Shown one piece after another: positions 12,365-26,200 of a stretch of 64,000 bases of DNA; positions within the stretch are counted from its first letter, which is position 1, and each line of letters opens with the position of its first letter. The stretch comes from Protea cynaroides. Taxonomy: Eukaryota > Streptophyta > Magnoliopsida > Proteales > Proteaceae. Location of the stretch: NCBI GenBank assembly GCA_028583415.1, contig CM053276.1, forward strand, positions 11,495,676 to 11,559,675, read 5' to 3'. The translations under genes and the position numbers were made by a program. The notes under the pieces were generated by a model. The model saw nothing but the letters and a program-made list of their open reading frames with translations, was not told where the DNA came from and made no database searches.

Positions 12365-14551
12365 TAAAAAAAAAAAATTTCTCACTCCCCTATACTTACC
12401 CTATATTTACATAAAACTCCCCTACCTTAAACTTCTTTTCTGATTCCCCCCAGTAAAGCAAACTTCCACCTCTCTTTCTCCCTCGGTAATTCTAAATCCC
12501 TAGATTATCCCTTCCAATTGGTCCCCTTTTCTTGCCTCCTAGCCCTGCTCTCCACCTCTCACCATTGTATGAGTGATCCAGCTATAGGAATTTTGGGAAT
12601 AAGGCCAAATTCTGGCATAGCCAGATACCTCTCCCCACCCCCACCCACCCCCCAACCCCAACCCCAAAAAAAAATTCAACCAAACAACGTCTCTGGCAGT
12701 AGGTAATTCCAGCAATAAGAAGAAATCTGTTCGGTAGCAAGAAACTTCGTGTCTTCTCACATGTGGTGAGCAACAATTCATTTGCCTCCATTGTTATCGT
12801 CAACTAACTCTTTTCTCTTTTTCTTTGGGTAGGTGACTAATCTTACTCTTCACTTCTTTTGTTTCCTTTCTCATCCTTGAGGTTTTAAATCGGTAGACAG
12901 AGTTTCATCCATTTCTCATTAGGTTAAAATCTGCATTTTCAGTAGTTCTTCAATTGCGCATGAAGAAGATACGGAGCCGCTAAGAGGACAGGAAGGAGGA
13001 GAAGACAACTTGCATCTTACAAGCAGTGAGGATTCCTTTGGCTGTCAGGTTGAGTGATGACTGGTGAGGCAGTTGATCAGTTAATCAATTAGTCCAGCTG
13101 GTCAAATGTTCTCTTCAGCAAAGAAGATGAATTCCTCAACCAGAAGTTTGCCAGTTAGTTGCTCTAATCTAGCTTTTAACAGAGCAGGGGATTTATTCAA
13201 CCCGTCACATATCTGCAACCAAAACAATAAAACGAAACCAACCCAGCTTAGTAAATCCAAAATTATCGGTACGAAACACATTGATAGAAAGATATTTAAA
13301 TCATTAAATAAAAACTGCGTAAAAAAAAGGGGGGAAGCAATGCATACCTTGCACTCGATTTGATGGTGTATCTTGCACCCATCACGGAAATGTGTTGAGT
13401 GACAGGTTCAAGGTAATGAGTTTCAACCTCATCTACTATGGACGAAAGTGGGAGAACCTGTGACATTGCCTTGGGGTTTGTAGCAGCCAACGACTCATTA
13501 AGTTGTTCCCCTCTTATCCAAATCGACACACTCGACGATGCCTTGGGCGTGACTTGGATGTCAATTCCAACTAGCCAGAGGAAGCAGAGTGGCAGTTCAA
13601 CACCTAGATAGGCAGTGCCGGCGACTGCAACACCCTAGATGAAGGCGAGACTTCCCTATCCTGGAGTGGTCAAACATGAGCAACAGCCAAAGGTGTGTAC
13701 TTGATGATCTCGTCGAGGATTGCTGATTCTTCCTTTCAAACTATGATGCTGTGTTGGTGGAGAACAAGGAGGGAGAAGAAGAGCTCTCGCATCGATTTGC
13801 ACCGCTCACATGCACTTTTGGGTGGCACTTTTGGGCGTGGATGCTGCCGAGGGCTATGGTTATGTCGCTGAACTTGCCAGCTGTGACTGATCCTTCTGCA
13901 TCCCATTTTCAGAACAGTTCTCCAATTGCTCATGAAGAAGCAAAGCCGCTGAGAGGAGGGGAAGGAGGAAGGAGAATGGACTTCCGTAGTTGGGCAGGAG
14001 GGGGGAAGATGCATAGGGTCGGGGCGAGGAGGAGATGCATTTGAGGTGAGATGCCGGAGGGGTCTGCAGGAGGGGGTGGCGCAAGATGGTCCAATTGAAA
14101 GGGTAATCTACCAAGGGAGAAAGAGAGGTGAAAGTATACTTTTCTGGGGAATCAGAAAAGAAGTTTGAGATAGGATAACTGGAGTAAATATAGGGGAATA
14201 ATAGAAATCTCCCTTTAAAAAAAATGCATGCATACTTATATGTACAAATCACACCAAAGCAATATATATATATATAGGAGGAAAAAAAGCTGCACGGAAG
14301 CATAAAACTAATCGTTTTACACGACACTTACTTCACTATCCATAACTTCCAAAGCAATATATATATATATAGCTGCACAGAAGCATAAAACATAATCTTT
14401 TTACGCAGCACTTCTCCACTAACCATAACTTCTTATTCCCAACCTCCTGTAATAACAATGTCCGATAATAACATCCCCTTTATGATCTTCAGACCCTAAA
14501 AGTTATCCCAGCATCATGGTCGTGCTGACCAGCCAACACCACCAGCCAACA

Positions 14552-14620
<69 letters not shown>

Positions 14621-17600
14621 AAGGGAAGGGGGAGAATAGATAACTGAGAAGTAAAGGTAATTTTAGGTTACCATATGCATTTCCGATCTCATTTATGCTT
14701 GAAATGCGGCAGACAAGCACCAAGCAGGATACCAGTAGAAACCAATTAATGACTGGAATGTAAATCTGACCCATAAACTTTCGAGATGTGTGAATGATTT
14801 TCAGGCGAGGAAAACAACCAAGTGCTGTCGATTGTTTTATGCATGAAAATGTGGCTGTTGTCATTGCTCGACTAGCAATCAATGCAGCAATATTAGCTAT
14901 CAAAAAGACTGGCCAGAATGCACCACCTGTGGAATGAAACATACAATATGAACATGTAAGTATTTTCCCCTTTTTTTCAGAGAAATGCTAGGTAAATGTG
15001 CAAAAACAAACATTATTAACCGCATCCTACATATTTTTAAATCACACTTAGCCAGGCACCTTTATTTAATGAGAACGAGTAGTTTCAGGTACACAACATT
15101 TCATATTGGTAAATAGCCAAAATACAAAGCATTTCAAGCTTACTTGGAATGGAGGAGAAAAAAACTTGATCAGACATGGTTAGGTTTTCCATAAGGTATG
15201 CAGCTTGACCTAGGTAACCCAACAGAAGGCAAGGCAGAACCAAAAACATAAATGTGAGCTGCAAAAAACACAAGCAAAGCAATCAAGACATGTTTTCATT
15301 ATCATTTACTCATCCAAAGAGTGAAAAGAAACAAGAAAGAACACATTTCATTTCTGTCTTCCCCAAGCCCCTCCCTGGGACCCACTTTAATTTTCATTCT
15401 TTGGGGTTCAATCAGAAAACTATGCTCAAGGGAACAACGAGAGAGAGCACCACCTCTCAATTGTTATAAGCAGACAATAGATGATGAAGCAACAATTTTC
15501 CCCTTTTGGTTGGTAAACAAATGCTTATATATATTGCACTGCTTTACCTGAACTGATATCACTGAAAAGTAGCAAAGATCTGCAAACATTGCCTCTGAAC
15601 CTGAAACATAATTAATTGGTCCTCAGACATCCTAAAAGGAGAAGGTGGAATGAGAGGAAGAGTACAATAGTACTTTTAGTAATTAATAAGCTCTATAATG
15701 AATTGCAATGCATTTGTTGATTTAGAACTTAAAAAACACATTTATGTGATATTAATGGAAAAACTCCACCATACATCGCCAATATTGTTTTACAGAATCC
15801 AAGGTGTAACAAACTGGCACTGGGCCTCTTTATTATTAAAAAAATAAATAATAATAATAATAACTAAGATTTTTTCATTAGAAAATTGCTTTTCAAGGAA
15901 AAGCTTGTTCAGGTCCACCCTCAGTCCTGACCTCATCATACAGTGGATAATTTCCACATGCATTAGAGCATCACTTTGGCATAGATGATTTGCATCACAT
16001 TCTTATCACACCTCTAATACAATAATATCAAAACTTTCAGAAAGTTGAAGGTCTTGATATTAACTATTCTACAACTAAACAGTTTCCAAGCCCAAATACA
16101 TAAAAATAGTTGAAAGGACATGGTTTCTATTGAAGAAAACGTCTAGAGAGGTCAACTCTTTTGATGATTTTATCCACCATCAAGCTGTTTACTTGATCCC
16201 CAAAGTTTGTGGAGAAGTTCACATGATTCTTGACCCCACCTGTTGAGTTTCATCCGAAATGTACCACACCACATGACACCATCAACAAGTTTATTGAACC
16301 AAGACTCAGATGGCTGAGAAAAGGATAAATGGCGGACATGGACCATAAGACTTTCGCTTTTTATCTTGGCATGTGCCCAATCCAAATGGTACTCTATATA
16401 TCCAACGGTTAAAATCGCCACATCAGCACTAATTTGACAGCTAAAATACAATGATGGAAAATTTTCACCAGATGATGGGTCCACATGGCTGAGTTGGATT
16501 AATTCAACAAAAAAAAAAAAAACAGCTTGACTGTGAAACCAGTTATGAATATGGCATACAGGCCAAAAGAGAATACCAGATCTTTGAAATTATTTCTGGA
16601 AACATTTATAAACTGATAAAACATATGAATTCCCAAATCCTAATCTTCAGATTGGCATTGTTACCTGTTGCACACAGAAGACAACCCCCAAGGGACAACC
16701 ACGCGTGAGTTGAGTTCCTTTTGAAGAAGTAGTAGATGTGAACAGGATTAAATGCCCGAAACACACTTCTATCATATTTTATTAAATTGTAGATCCCAAT
16801 TCCCCCAAGGGAACAAAACCATAGGAATAAAGCAGGGCCCACAGCAAGTCCCACTTTGCTTGTCCCAAACTTCTGTACGCTGAACAAAATTATAAGAAAT
16901 GCAACCGAAATCATCACCACATAATCTGCACAAAATTGGAGGAAACATCTTATTTATATAACCTCCTGGTAGACAATTTAAAATTGCAATCAATAAAGAA
17001 TATAATTGGCTCAAATGTATGATGTAGGTATGGACAGAAGATTAGCAATCCAACCCATTAGAAAACTTCAACAGTGCGCATAACAAATACAGATTTTTTT
17101 TTTTTTGGGGGGGGTAACAACGAATACAGAATCCATTCCAACAAATAATATGGTTCAACAATTTGCAAATTAAATTGATCCAACATTTAGGTAACAACCT
17201 ATATTAGATTCGTGACAAATAAATGGCAGGAAACAGTAGAGCCTTGTCTTTTCGCTCAAGCACGTGCTCCATACACCAGAGCCTCTTCCAAAGATACAAT
17301 TTTGCTATTTCTAGGCCTATCTGGGGTCTCCTAACAGTGCAAGTTAATGTTTATAACAGGACTAAGGAATGTTTTTTAGCCATTATTCAAAATAGATTTT
17401 CAGGTCAAAACAATGCATGGTTGAAATTTAATTCTCAAGCCATGACTCATCCTTAGGGCTCTATTGCTGCAATGAGGACATCATACTGTAGTCATCATCA
17501 TACCAACATAATGCTTTACCCTGGCCGAGACAACTTCACCAAAGTCAGGTACATCTCCTTTGAAGTAAGGGAAAAAGAAGAGTGATTTGTGCTGTATCAG

Positions 17601-20257
17601 CTATTGACAGAGAATCAGTTGAGCAGGCAGCAGCTTATTAGAGAAAGTGGTAAAGAATACAGTGGAAATAGGGAAGAAATTCAGTTTAAAGTACCAGGTG
17701 TTCAACCATCTGGGCCAGTGCAGATTAAACATAGGTTTGATTCTAAAAGCTTTAAAGATACAATTGAAGAAGTTTAAATAAATATAACAAGCCATTAACA
17801 CGAATTAAATGGCAGCTACATGGCAACCCGTGTTTGGTGAAGTTAAGAAGAGATTAAGTGATGCAGGAAACTACACCCACAACCTCTCAACCAGAATATA
17901 AGAAAAACGATGACTCAGCTCTTTGAAATTAGAGTTTAAAAATAAAGAAAATAGATTTTTGGACAAGCATTTGAGGGAGAAATCAAGAACATAAAGTTAA
18001 ATGTAATAGCATTCAATCAACTTCGAGATTTAGAAAGGCTGGATGTGATGATCAGTTGGGTAAAAGAGGTTTCAACTCACCCTCCATCATGCTTCTAAGG
18101 GGTTTAGGTGGGTGGAGGAAGAATAGATTCCTTGAAAAGAAATCAATCATTTGATATATGGGATAGGTCTTTGGTACGAAATATTCAGAAGAAAATTAGA
18201 ATTTATCAGTTGGCTGATTGGGAATGGTATATGCTGGACAATACAAGAAACAAGAATAATAATAATAATAATAATAATAATGGAAAATTACACGTACTAC
18301 CCCTGGACTATGGACTAATTACTGATGAGGACATCTAAGTCTTAGTAGATTTAAGATTCTATTAGATTTAGGATTCTATTTATTTTATTTTGTTTTATTG
18401 TTTTATTCTGTTTTATTGTTGGAGACGTGGGAATTTCAGTTTGTTAGAGTTGTGGGTCCCAGCTGTGGGCCCCTTTTGAGTTGTTTAGTTGGTTTATGAT
18501 TTGATTTGTTTTATTAGTCTTTAGAGTTATACTCTAATTAGGATTGTAAGCCTTATAAAGGCTCTTTTTAATTAATGAAATCAGATGATGATTATTGAAT
18601 GCAAAAAAAATCCTAATTGGACTGAAACTCTAAAAACACAATTAGAACTCAAATATGACTTTAATATAAGAGTTCTAATTAAACTCAACTACTAATTAGA
18701 AATCAACTCAAATACTAATACTCACCTATATCTAAGGGATAAGGGACCCACAACTAAAATAAATAAATAAAAACAAAAAAAAGAGAAACTACCTTCCTAA
18801 TAGAAGTAAAACTCTAAAATAAAACTAAAGCAATAGAAATAAAATTTACAAAGGTTTCTAAATTAAATCTTCCTATCCAATGGATCTTGGCTTGCATCAA
18901 TTCTCGCCCACTTAAAAAAATTCGTCCTCGAATTTTGTAGAGACGACGAAATAATCTCATGGGAGATACATCTAGCGACAGTCGACGGTAATAAAATTCC
19001 GACAATACACGAATGGTGGGGATGTAATCTGCAAGTTGAGGGATCCATTCGTCAAAGAACGACGATGGGATCACATATTCTGTGATCGCTTCATCGCAAA
19101 CAAAATCCAATGCACCGGAAACATCCTTCTTGAACGCTTGTTGTAGTTTGTTTCCTCGAGCCATAACCTTAGCCTGTACCACAATCACAACCTCGCTTGT
19201 GATCTCTTTACTATAGCCATCTACCATATGAACATCAGGGAATTCTGCCTTGTCGTCAAAAATTACTGGAAACGCCTCGTCATTGACATTGGCTTCATAT
19301 ACTAATGCTTCCATGTCAGGTGGAGTGGTTGGATCCTCTTTTGATGCAATAGTAGGTTCTTTTTCTATGAGTGGAATACCCATACATTGCTCCAACCTAG
19401 CCACTCTGCTTTCTATTTGTTGTAAACCCTCAAAACTGGTTTCAAGAAAAAGGTTTAAGGTTACTTGTTGTTAACGCAGATGAACCTTTAAAATATCCTC
19501 CCAACATTCAAAATTTGTCATTTCCCTAACCTATACTCAACCTAGGCTCTGATACCAATTAATGGAAACTGAATCTCACTTAAAGGGATGAAAGAGAATG
19601 TCAATGGAGAATATCGAAAACACCATTATCAGGTAAGGGAGGAAAAGGGAAAAGAACCAAAATAGTAACGTGGGATGATTTTAGGGATAATTAATGGGAT
19701 GATGGGATAATTGTAGAGAGTCAAAATAAAGAATTAAAACAAAAGAGATATAGGAATATACCTTATGGTATAGGGAGAGAAAACCAAGAAAGAGAAAGAT
19801 ATAGAAAGGAGAAAGAAGCTATCGAAACAGCAAGGGAGAAAGGGAACTCAAAGAGAGAGATCAGAGGGATACCGTAGGGAGGGAGAGAGCCGAGAACCTC
19901 TTCTTTTCTTTCTAAGAGTCCTAGTAGATTTAGGATTCTATTAGATTTAGGATTCTATTTATTTTATTTTGTTTTATTGTTTTATTCTGTTTTATTATTG
20001 GAGATGTGGGAATTTCAGTTTGTTAGAGTTGTGGGTCCCAGCTGTGGGCCCCTTTTGAGTTGTTTAGTTGGTTTATGATTTGATTTGTTTTATTAGTCTT
20101 TAGAGTTATACTCTAATTAGGATTGTAAGCTTATAAAGGCTCTTTTTAATTAATGAAATCAGATGATGATTATTAAATGCAAAAAAAAAAAAAACAGAAA
20201 AAGAAAAGAAAGAAGTTTACTATCCACAGGAGAGAGAGAAGATAGTTGTTGTACCTG

Positions 20258-20295
<38 letters not shown>

Positions 20296-23200
20296 GAGAG
20301 AGAGAGAGAGAGAGCACGAGAGCTTTTTCTGTTTTTTTTTTTTTTTTCTGGTTATAAGAACAATCCAGCCCCACTGCTGTAACGCCATTATAGCTGGTTC
20401 TTTGTTTCAGTCTAGTAAGTCTACATCCTTTAGTTTTCTGGTTTGCTATCATATCTATTTTGTTATCGTTTATTCCCATTGTTTCTGCTGTTTATTATTT
20501 CAGTTACATCTATGCTTTGCTGTAAGTCTATTCTACACAATCTCTATCATAGTCTAGTCGTGTTTAGTACTTACTAACATGGTTAGCACTGTGAGAAGTT
20601 TCTTTACAGCTAAGCCCTCATATTTAGCATGTTATGATTAGGATTTCATCTCTTTAATTATTGGGAAGTTACTGTTTTTACATGTTCATGGGTTCATCTA
20701 ATCATTAGGCATTTAATCTTGTTAGTTTTAGGAGTTTTGAAATCTTTTGCGGTTTACTATGAACATAACATGAAACCTAATTAATAATTGCTTAGTTGAT
20801 CATGTTACTTGGCTTTATACTGTTCTTTACTTGTGGTTATCATGATACTAGTCTCGTAAGCATGTCATGTGTGTTGCTGCCCATAACAGTCCCTACACAT
20901 TAGTTAATTATTTCTTTAATCCTTATGTTAGTTGGTTGTGTAAGAGTAGGATAAACTAGAGACCCTAGGTTAGCCTACATCAATTACACTTACCATCCAC
21001 TAGTTTTTTGACAATTACACATACCACCCCTAATTTCAAAAGAGTGTAACAAAAAGGTCTATTCCATTAACGATGTTAAGTCTAAATTTTAAAAGACAAC
21101 TTTGCCCTTGTAGGGTTTACAACCTTTACTCTTTCTTCCTTACAGACGGCGCTTTGAATCACCGCAGCTACACGGACGGCATCCAAGTCCACTCCGGTCA
21201 AACATCGTCGTCGTTGGAGTAGCTGTGGAAGGTGATGCTATCGAAGTAGAAGATGTTGAAAGAGAAGCTGCCATTGAAGGTGAAGATTGTTTTTCTTCGC
21301 GAAATAGAAAAAGAGAAAGGCAAAGGGTTTTTTCATCCTTAGAATTTTAGAATGATCTGACATCACCAACAAACTAAACACCGTTAACAGAATGGACCTT
21401 TTTGTTGCACGTTTCTGGAATTAGGGATGGATGTGTAATTGTCAGAAACTAGTGGATGATAGGTGTAATTAGTCTACAATTCAAGGGTAGTACATGTAAT
21501 TTTCCTTAATAATAATAATAATAATAAGGGAAATTTACTCATACCACCCATGTACTAAGGTCCAAATACAATGACTACCCTAAAGTTCATAATAATTATA
21601 ACCACACCCCATTGACTAGCAATGTTAAGTAAAAAAATTTAAAGACAATTTTATCCTTGTTGCATTTACAAGCAACTAAGAGTAAAATGACTTTTTCAAC
21701 CTTCTAAGAGTAGGAAAGGATGAAATGACCAAATTAACCCTCCCAAATCCTTATATTAAAAACTTGATTTCATTTCTCCCTTTACACTTCAACGTTCGAC
21801 CGAAGCTACCAAACAACTCCGGCTCGCAATAGTCTCCTAACAACACCAAGATCGCCGACATCTCCTCTTATTTGGTAAGTTTTCACCTCCACTTTTTTCT
21901 CTCTTTTTCTCATTCTCCATCTCTTTTTTATTTCTGTAAACAAACTGAAATATATTTTACAAAAGCTCCCACCATTCTCTCTCTTCACTCTTCAATTGAC
22001 TTCAGGTTTAAGATTTAGCATTCAACACTCCTTGTAAGTCTTCTTCATCCTCTTAACTCTTCTCTCCCCAGTCAGCACTCCTTTCTGTGGGTTTTTCTGG
22101 GTTTTTTCTGAAATTCCAGCAGCTGATGCAAAGAAGGAAGATTTAAACCGACGAGTGGAGGTGAAACAGCATCAACGAATTTTGTAATCAACAGTTACAG
22201 GAGGAATAGAAGTTCCAAATCCAAATTTAAGGAGAAAGGATCCCACAAAGACATAAAATACAGAAACAATTGGGGGGAGACAGAAGCAGTCCAGCAAATG
22301 ATATCGCCACTTCCGCTAGGCCTACAGGTGACAAAAACGAGGGCATCCCAAGCCTGCTTTAGCCTATGCGTTCTACTTGTCTTAAAACTTTTTGATTCCA
22401 ATGTTGATCTCCATAGCTCCAACTTGACGTTAATTACTGCTTTTGTCTCATCCACCAAAACTATATGATCAGCAAAAAGCATGCATGAAGGAACTTCATC
22501 TAAAATGTCTTTGGTTAAATCATCCATAAGGAGGGCAAACGGATAAGGGCTTAAACTTGATCCTTGATGTAACTCAATTGTAATTGGGATTTCACTACCT
22601 TGACCCCCCCCACGGTTCTCACACTAGTGTCACCACATTATAATACATATCCTTGACTATGTCCACATATTTACATTGAAACACTTCTCTTCTCTAGTGC
22701 TTGTCAGATTAACTCTCTAGGGACTCTGTCATAAGTTTTTTCTAGGTCAATAAATACCATATGAAGAACCCTCTAGCCTTCTCTAAATTTTTCATGAGTT
22801 TCCTAAGCAAGTAAATAGCTTATGTCGTGGATCTTCCTAGCATAAAACCAAACCAGTTCTCCATAATAGTAGTCTCTTGTTTCATGCGAGTTTCAATAAC
22901 TTTGTCCTATAGTTTCATAGTATGAATTATTATTTTTATGCCTATGTAGTTATTGCAGCTCTGAATATCATCTTAATTTTTATAATCGGAACCACAATAC
23001 CACTCCTCCATTCATCTGGCATTTTTCTTATACTCATAATCTTATTGAACAGCTTAGTTAGCCAAGATACTCCATATATTCCTAGGTTTTTCCAAACGTC
23101 TATTGTGAGTTTAAGACCTCATATGGACCTAGTGCTTTTCCTACATTCATTCTCCTTAAATCTTCTTTTACTTTTGTCACCCTAATTTTGCGTATATATT

Positions 23201-26200
23201 TGCGATCTGTGGTGTTCTGGTGGGTAATGTATAGAGATGTAAACGGATCGAATTTGAATCGGATATATCACTATCCAAATTCAAATCCGTTTATCCAGAT
23301 ACCCCTCCGAATCTGATCCGAAATCCGCTGAATTTGAAAAAAAAAAAAACAAATTCTAATTCTATATTTAATCGAATTTCTAGTTAAAATCCAATTCGAA
23401 TTTGTAATTTGTAATACAAGACTCAGGTTACCTGGATGGCATCCATGAAGAAACATAGAACATTCTCCAACAAGAAAACATCATTTCAACCGTGAAACAA
23501 ACCATAAGCAAATGAAAACAAAAAGGGAAATCGCATAGGTAAGAAACAAAAAACTCCGCCAGTGTTATACTGCCAATCCCAAGCCCGGATAAAGTAAGAG
23601 GGTTGGTACGTTAGGTCGGCAGCCAGTACCCCCAAAAACTAGCCAAACCCTTAACATGGATTTACAAAGAAGTAATAGTCAACATAATACTAGGGCGTTT
23701 TCTGTAAACGACATGTTACACCTGGTCCCTAGTGTAGCGAAAAATGGGCAAGGGCCGCCGTATCGCCGGAATGCGGTGAAAAATTGGTGAGGGTAGCCAC
23801 ATCAGCGTCCGGATGCGGGTGATAAATGGGCAAGGGTTCTCGCACCGTGTACAAGTATGGGTAAAGAGGCTAGTCCACAAGTGTAGAATTAAAATAGCAT
23901 CTTGGAACATAGGATCTCTAACGGGTAAGAGTCTAGAATTAATAGATGTAATGAGGAGAAGAAGGATTAACATAGCTTGCATTCAAGAGACTAGATGGAA
24001 GGGTAAAAAAGCTAAGGAGTTGAAAGGCTTTAAACTTTAATACACAGGGGATAAAAATAATAGCAACAGAGTGGGTATAATGGTGGATAAAGATTTAAAG
24101 AATGATGAGGTGGATGTGAAAAGATTCGGTGATAGGATTATAGCCATCAAGTTAATGATGGGAAAAGAGATAGTCAATATAATTAGTGGACACGCACCCC
24201 AAGTAGGATTGGAAGCAAATAGTAAACTACAATTCTGGGAACACATGGATAGATTTGTGCAAGGTTTACGACAAGGAGAAAAAATCATTATAGGGGGTGA
24301 TCTAATTGAAATGTAGGGGGAGATCATAGAAGTTATGAAGATGTGCATGGGGGATATAGTTTTGGAGTGAGGAATGAGGAAGGGACTTTAATTTTAGATT
24401 TTGCTATGGCTTATGATTTATCTATCGTAAACACTTACTTTGAAAAGAGAGAGGAGCATCTAGTCCACTTTTATTGGTCAACACTGTTCACGTGGTACTG
24501 AACAGTGGTATTGTTCACGTGAACAGTACCAGCAGTAGATTTTCACTCTTTTGTTATTTCTTTCCTAAAAGTTAGTTTCCTAATTTCATTGTTTAGTTTG
24601 TTTCCTAATATTTAGGATAGATTGATAATTGTCAATTACTTGGAGACCAAGTATTTACTTTCTTATTTTCAGATTTAGAAAGTTTTCTTTCTATTGTATT
24701 AAAACCTTCCTATGTTATAAGGAGGTTTAATTTTAGTAGTTTTCTCTCTTTCCTATTTTAATTGTAAGGATTCTCATTATAAATAAAAGGAGTAGAAGTT
24801 GGCAGTAGTTCTTAGAGCTTTTCCAGAAAAATTGATAATCAATTAATTTCTGGTTGAGCCTCACCTGGTTGTGAGACTCAACCTCTTGTTCTTCTTTTCT
24901 TTGCAATTCTTGTGTTTTCTTTGATCCCAATCTGCTATCCCTTGGCTGGCGACACTGTTTCTAGAAGCCTCATCAATTTCTTTGGCTGAATTAAAATCAA
25001 ATCACAAAATTACAGTGGAGTTGTCCAGAGCCAGGCACTACCAGGTCCAGCCTACCAGTAGGCCCCATAACTTCCTCAACTTTGTTCCGATCTTCTTCAA
25101 CTTTGGAGGGTTGTTCATAATTGTTATAAAGACCATTCAACCCAAGTTTCATCAGTTTCTGATGGATAGATTTCAAGATAAGTAATTATTCCTATTACTT
25201 TCTCTGCAGAATTTTGTATTGGACTGAATTAAAATCCTGTAGCAAAGAGGGTTTGTTAATTTGAGATGTCTTAACCCCCTTGCCATCAACATCATAAAAG
25301 CCAAATAAATTTCTTTCTAACTAGAAAGTCTGATAGGTTGTTATGTAAGGATTGTAAAGTTATACCCGGGGAGAGCCTAACCACTCAATATAGATTATTG
25401 GTCATGGATATATGTCTCACTATGCCGAATAGTAAGAAATGTCAGGTTTTTTGCCCTAGGATAAGGTGGTGGCACTTAAAAGGAAAAACCTTGAAAGCTT
25501 TTACTGATAATGTGGGGAGATAGATGAACGAGATATCTTTTTTTTTTCTCTATAAAATACAAAGGAATAGAATAGAAATCCCTTTAGATGTCTATGTATC
25601 CTTTATCATCTCCCCAATTTCTTTTTTATCGTTATCGTTATATCTGCTCTCTCTAAAAAAAAATGTGAGAGAAAGAGCAGCCATCTATTGATACCCTATA
25701 TCGAACACTCATTTAGTTAATAATACACTACTTGAGTATAGCACGTAGACTGACTACACTAGTAGTTACCCATTATTCACCTAGACCAGAAGGAACAGGG
25801 GAACGATCAATTTCTATCAGATTGAGAGCATACCACGTCTGTGCCGAATCCTGTGTTTTAAGAGCTACCTAAAGGTTCATTGGATTTTCTGAAGCCCTTT
25901 GATTGAAAACCAAACCTAATGAGGGAAGGTATGGTTTAGGGTATATTCTGACTCAAGAAGATCTAGATAATCAGGCAAAGAGGCAGAAGCTTGCAGATAA
26001 CAGGTTCTTCCGAAAGGACAAAGGAAAGATAGGAGAGGTAAATGAATTTCCCCCTTACCCCAGAACTTTAAATGGACAATTCATTCAAGAAGTGGCTTTC
26101 GCACCTTTACTGTGGATTCCCCCAACCTTGGTTTGTGACCTATGTTAGGTCCATAAGATACCACAGCTTTTGGTGTTCTATGATTCACCTTAGAATAATG

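Larger units (their letters stand above)
18282..21505. mobile_element. MITE with ~130-bp inverted ends, split by an LTR element
   Basis: The left terminus GGAAAATTACACGTACTACC (18282) and the right terminus, GGAAAATTACATGTACTACC when inverted (ending 21505), are near identical. The left arm is interrupted at 18322 and resumes at 20983, where ATTACACTTACCATCC continues and matches the right arm up to about 21087 (AACAAAAAGGTC on both). Removing the inserted 2,665 bp leaves an element of about 559 bp. Both ends abut (AAT)n tracts, so the TSD is not readable. The superfamily is uncertain; Mutator-like is plausible from the long arms. Confidence 0.82.

Noticed and set aside
13106..14044. Several 70-97-codon frames in KUP7 intron 8
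   Set aside because: They overlap in different frames and strands within a long-inverted-repeat element and show no domain or codon bias.
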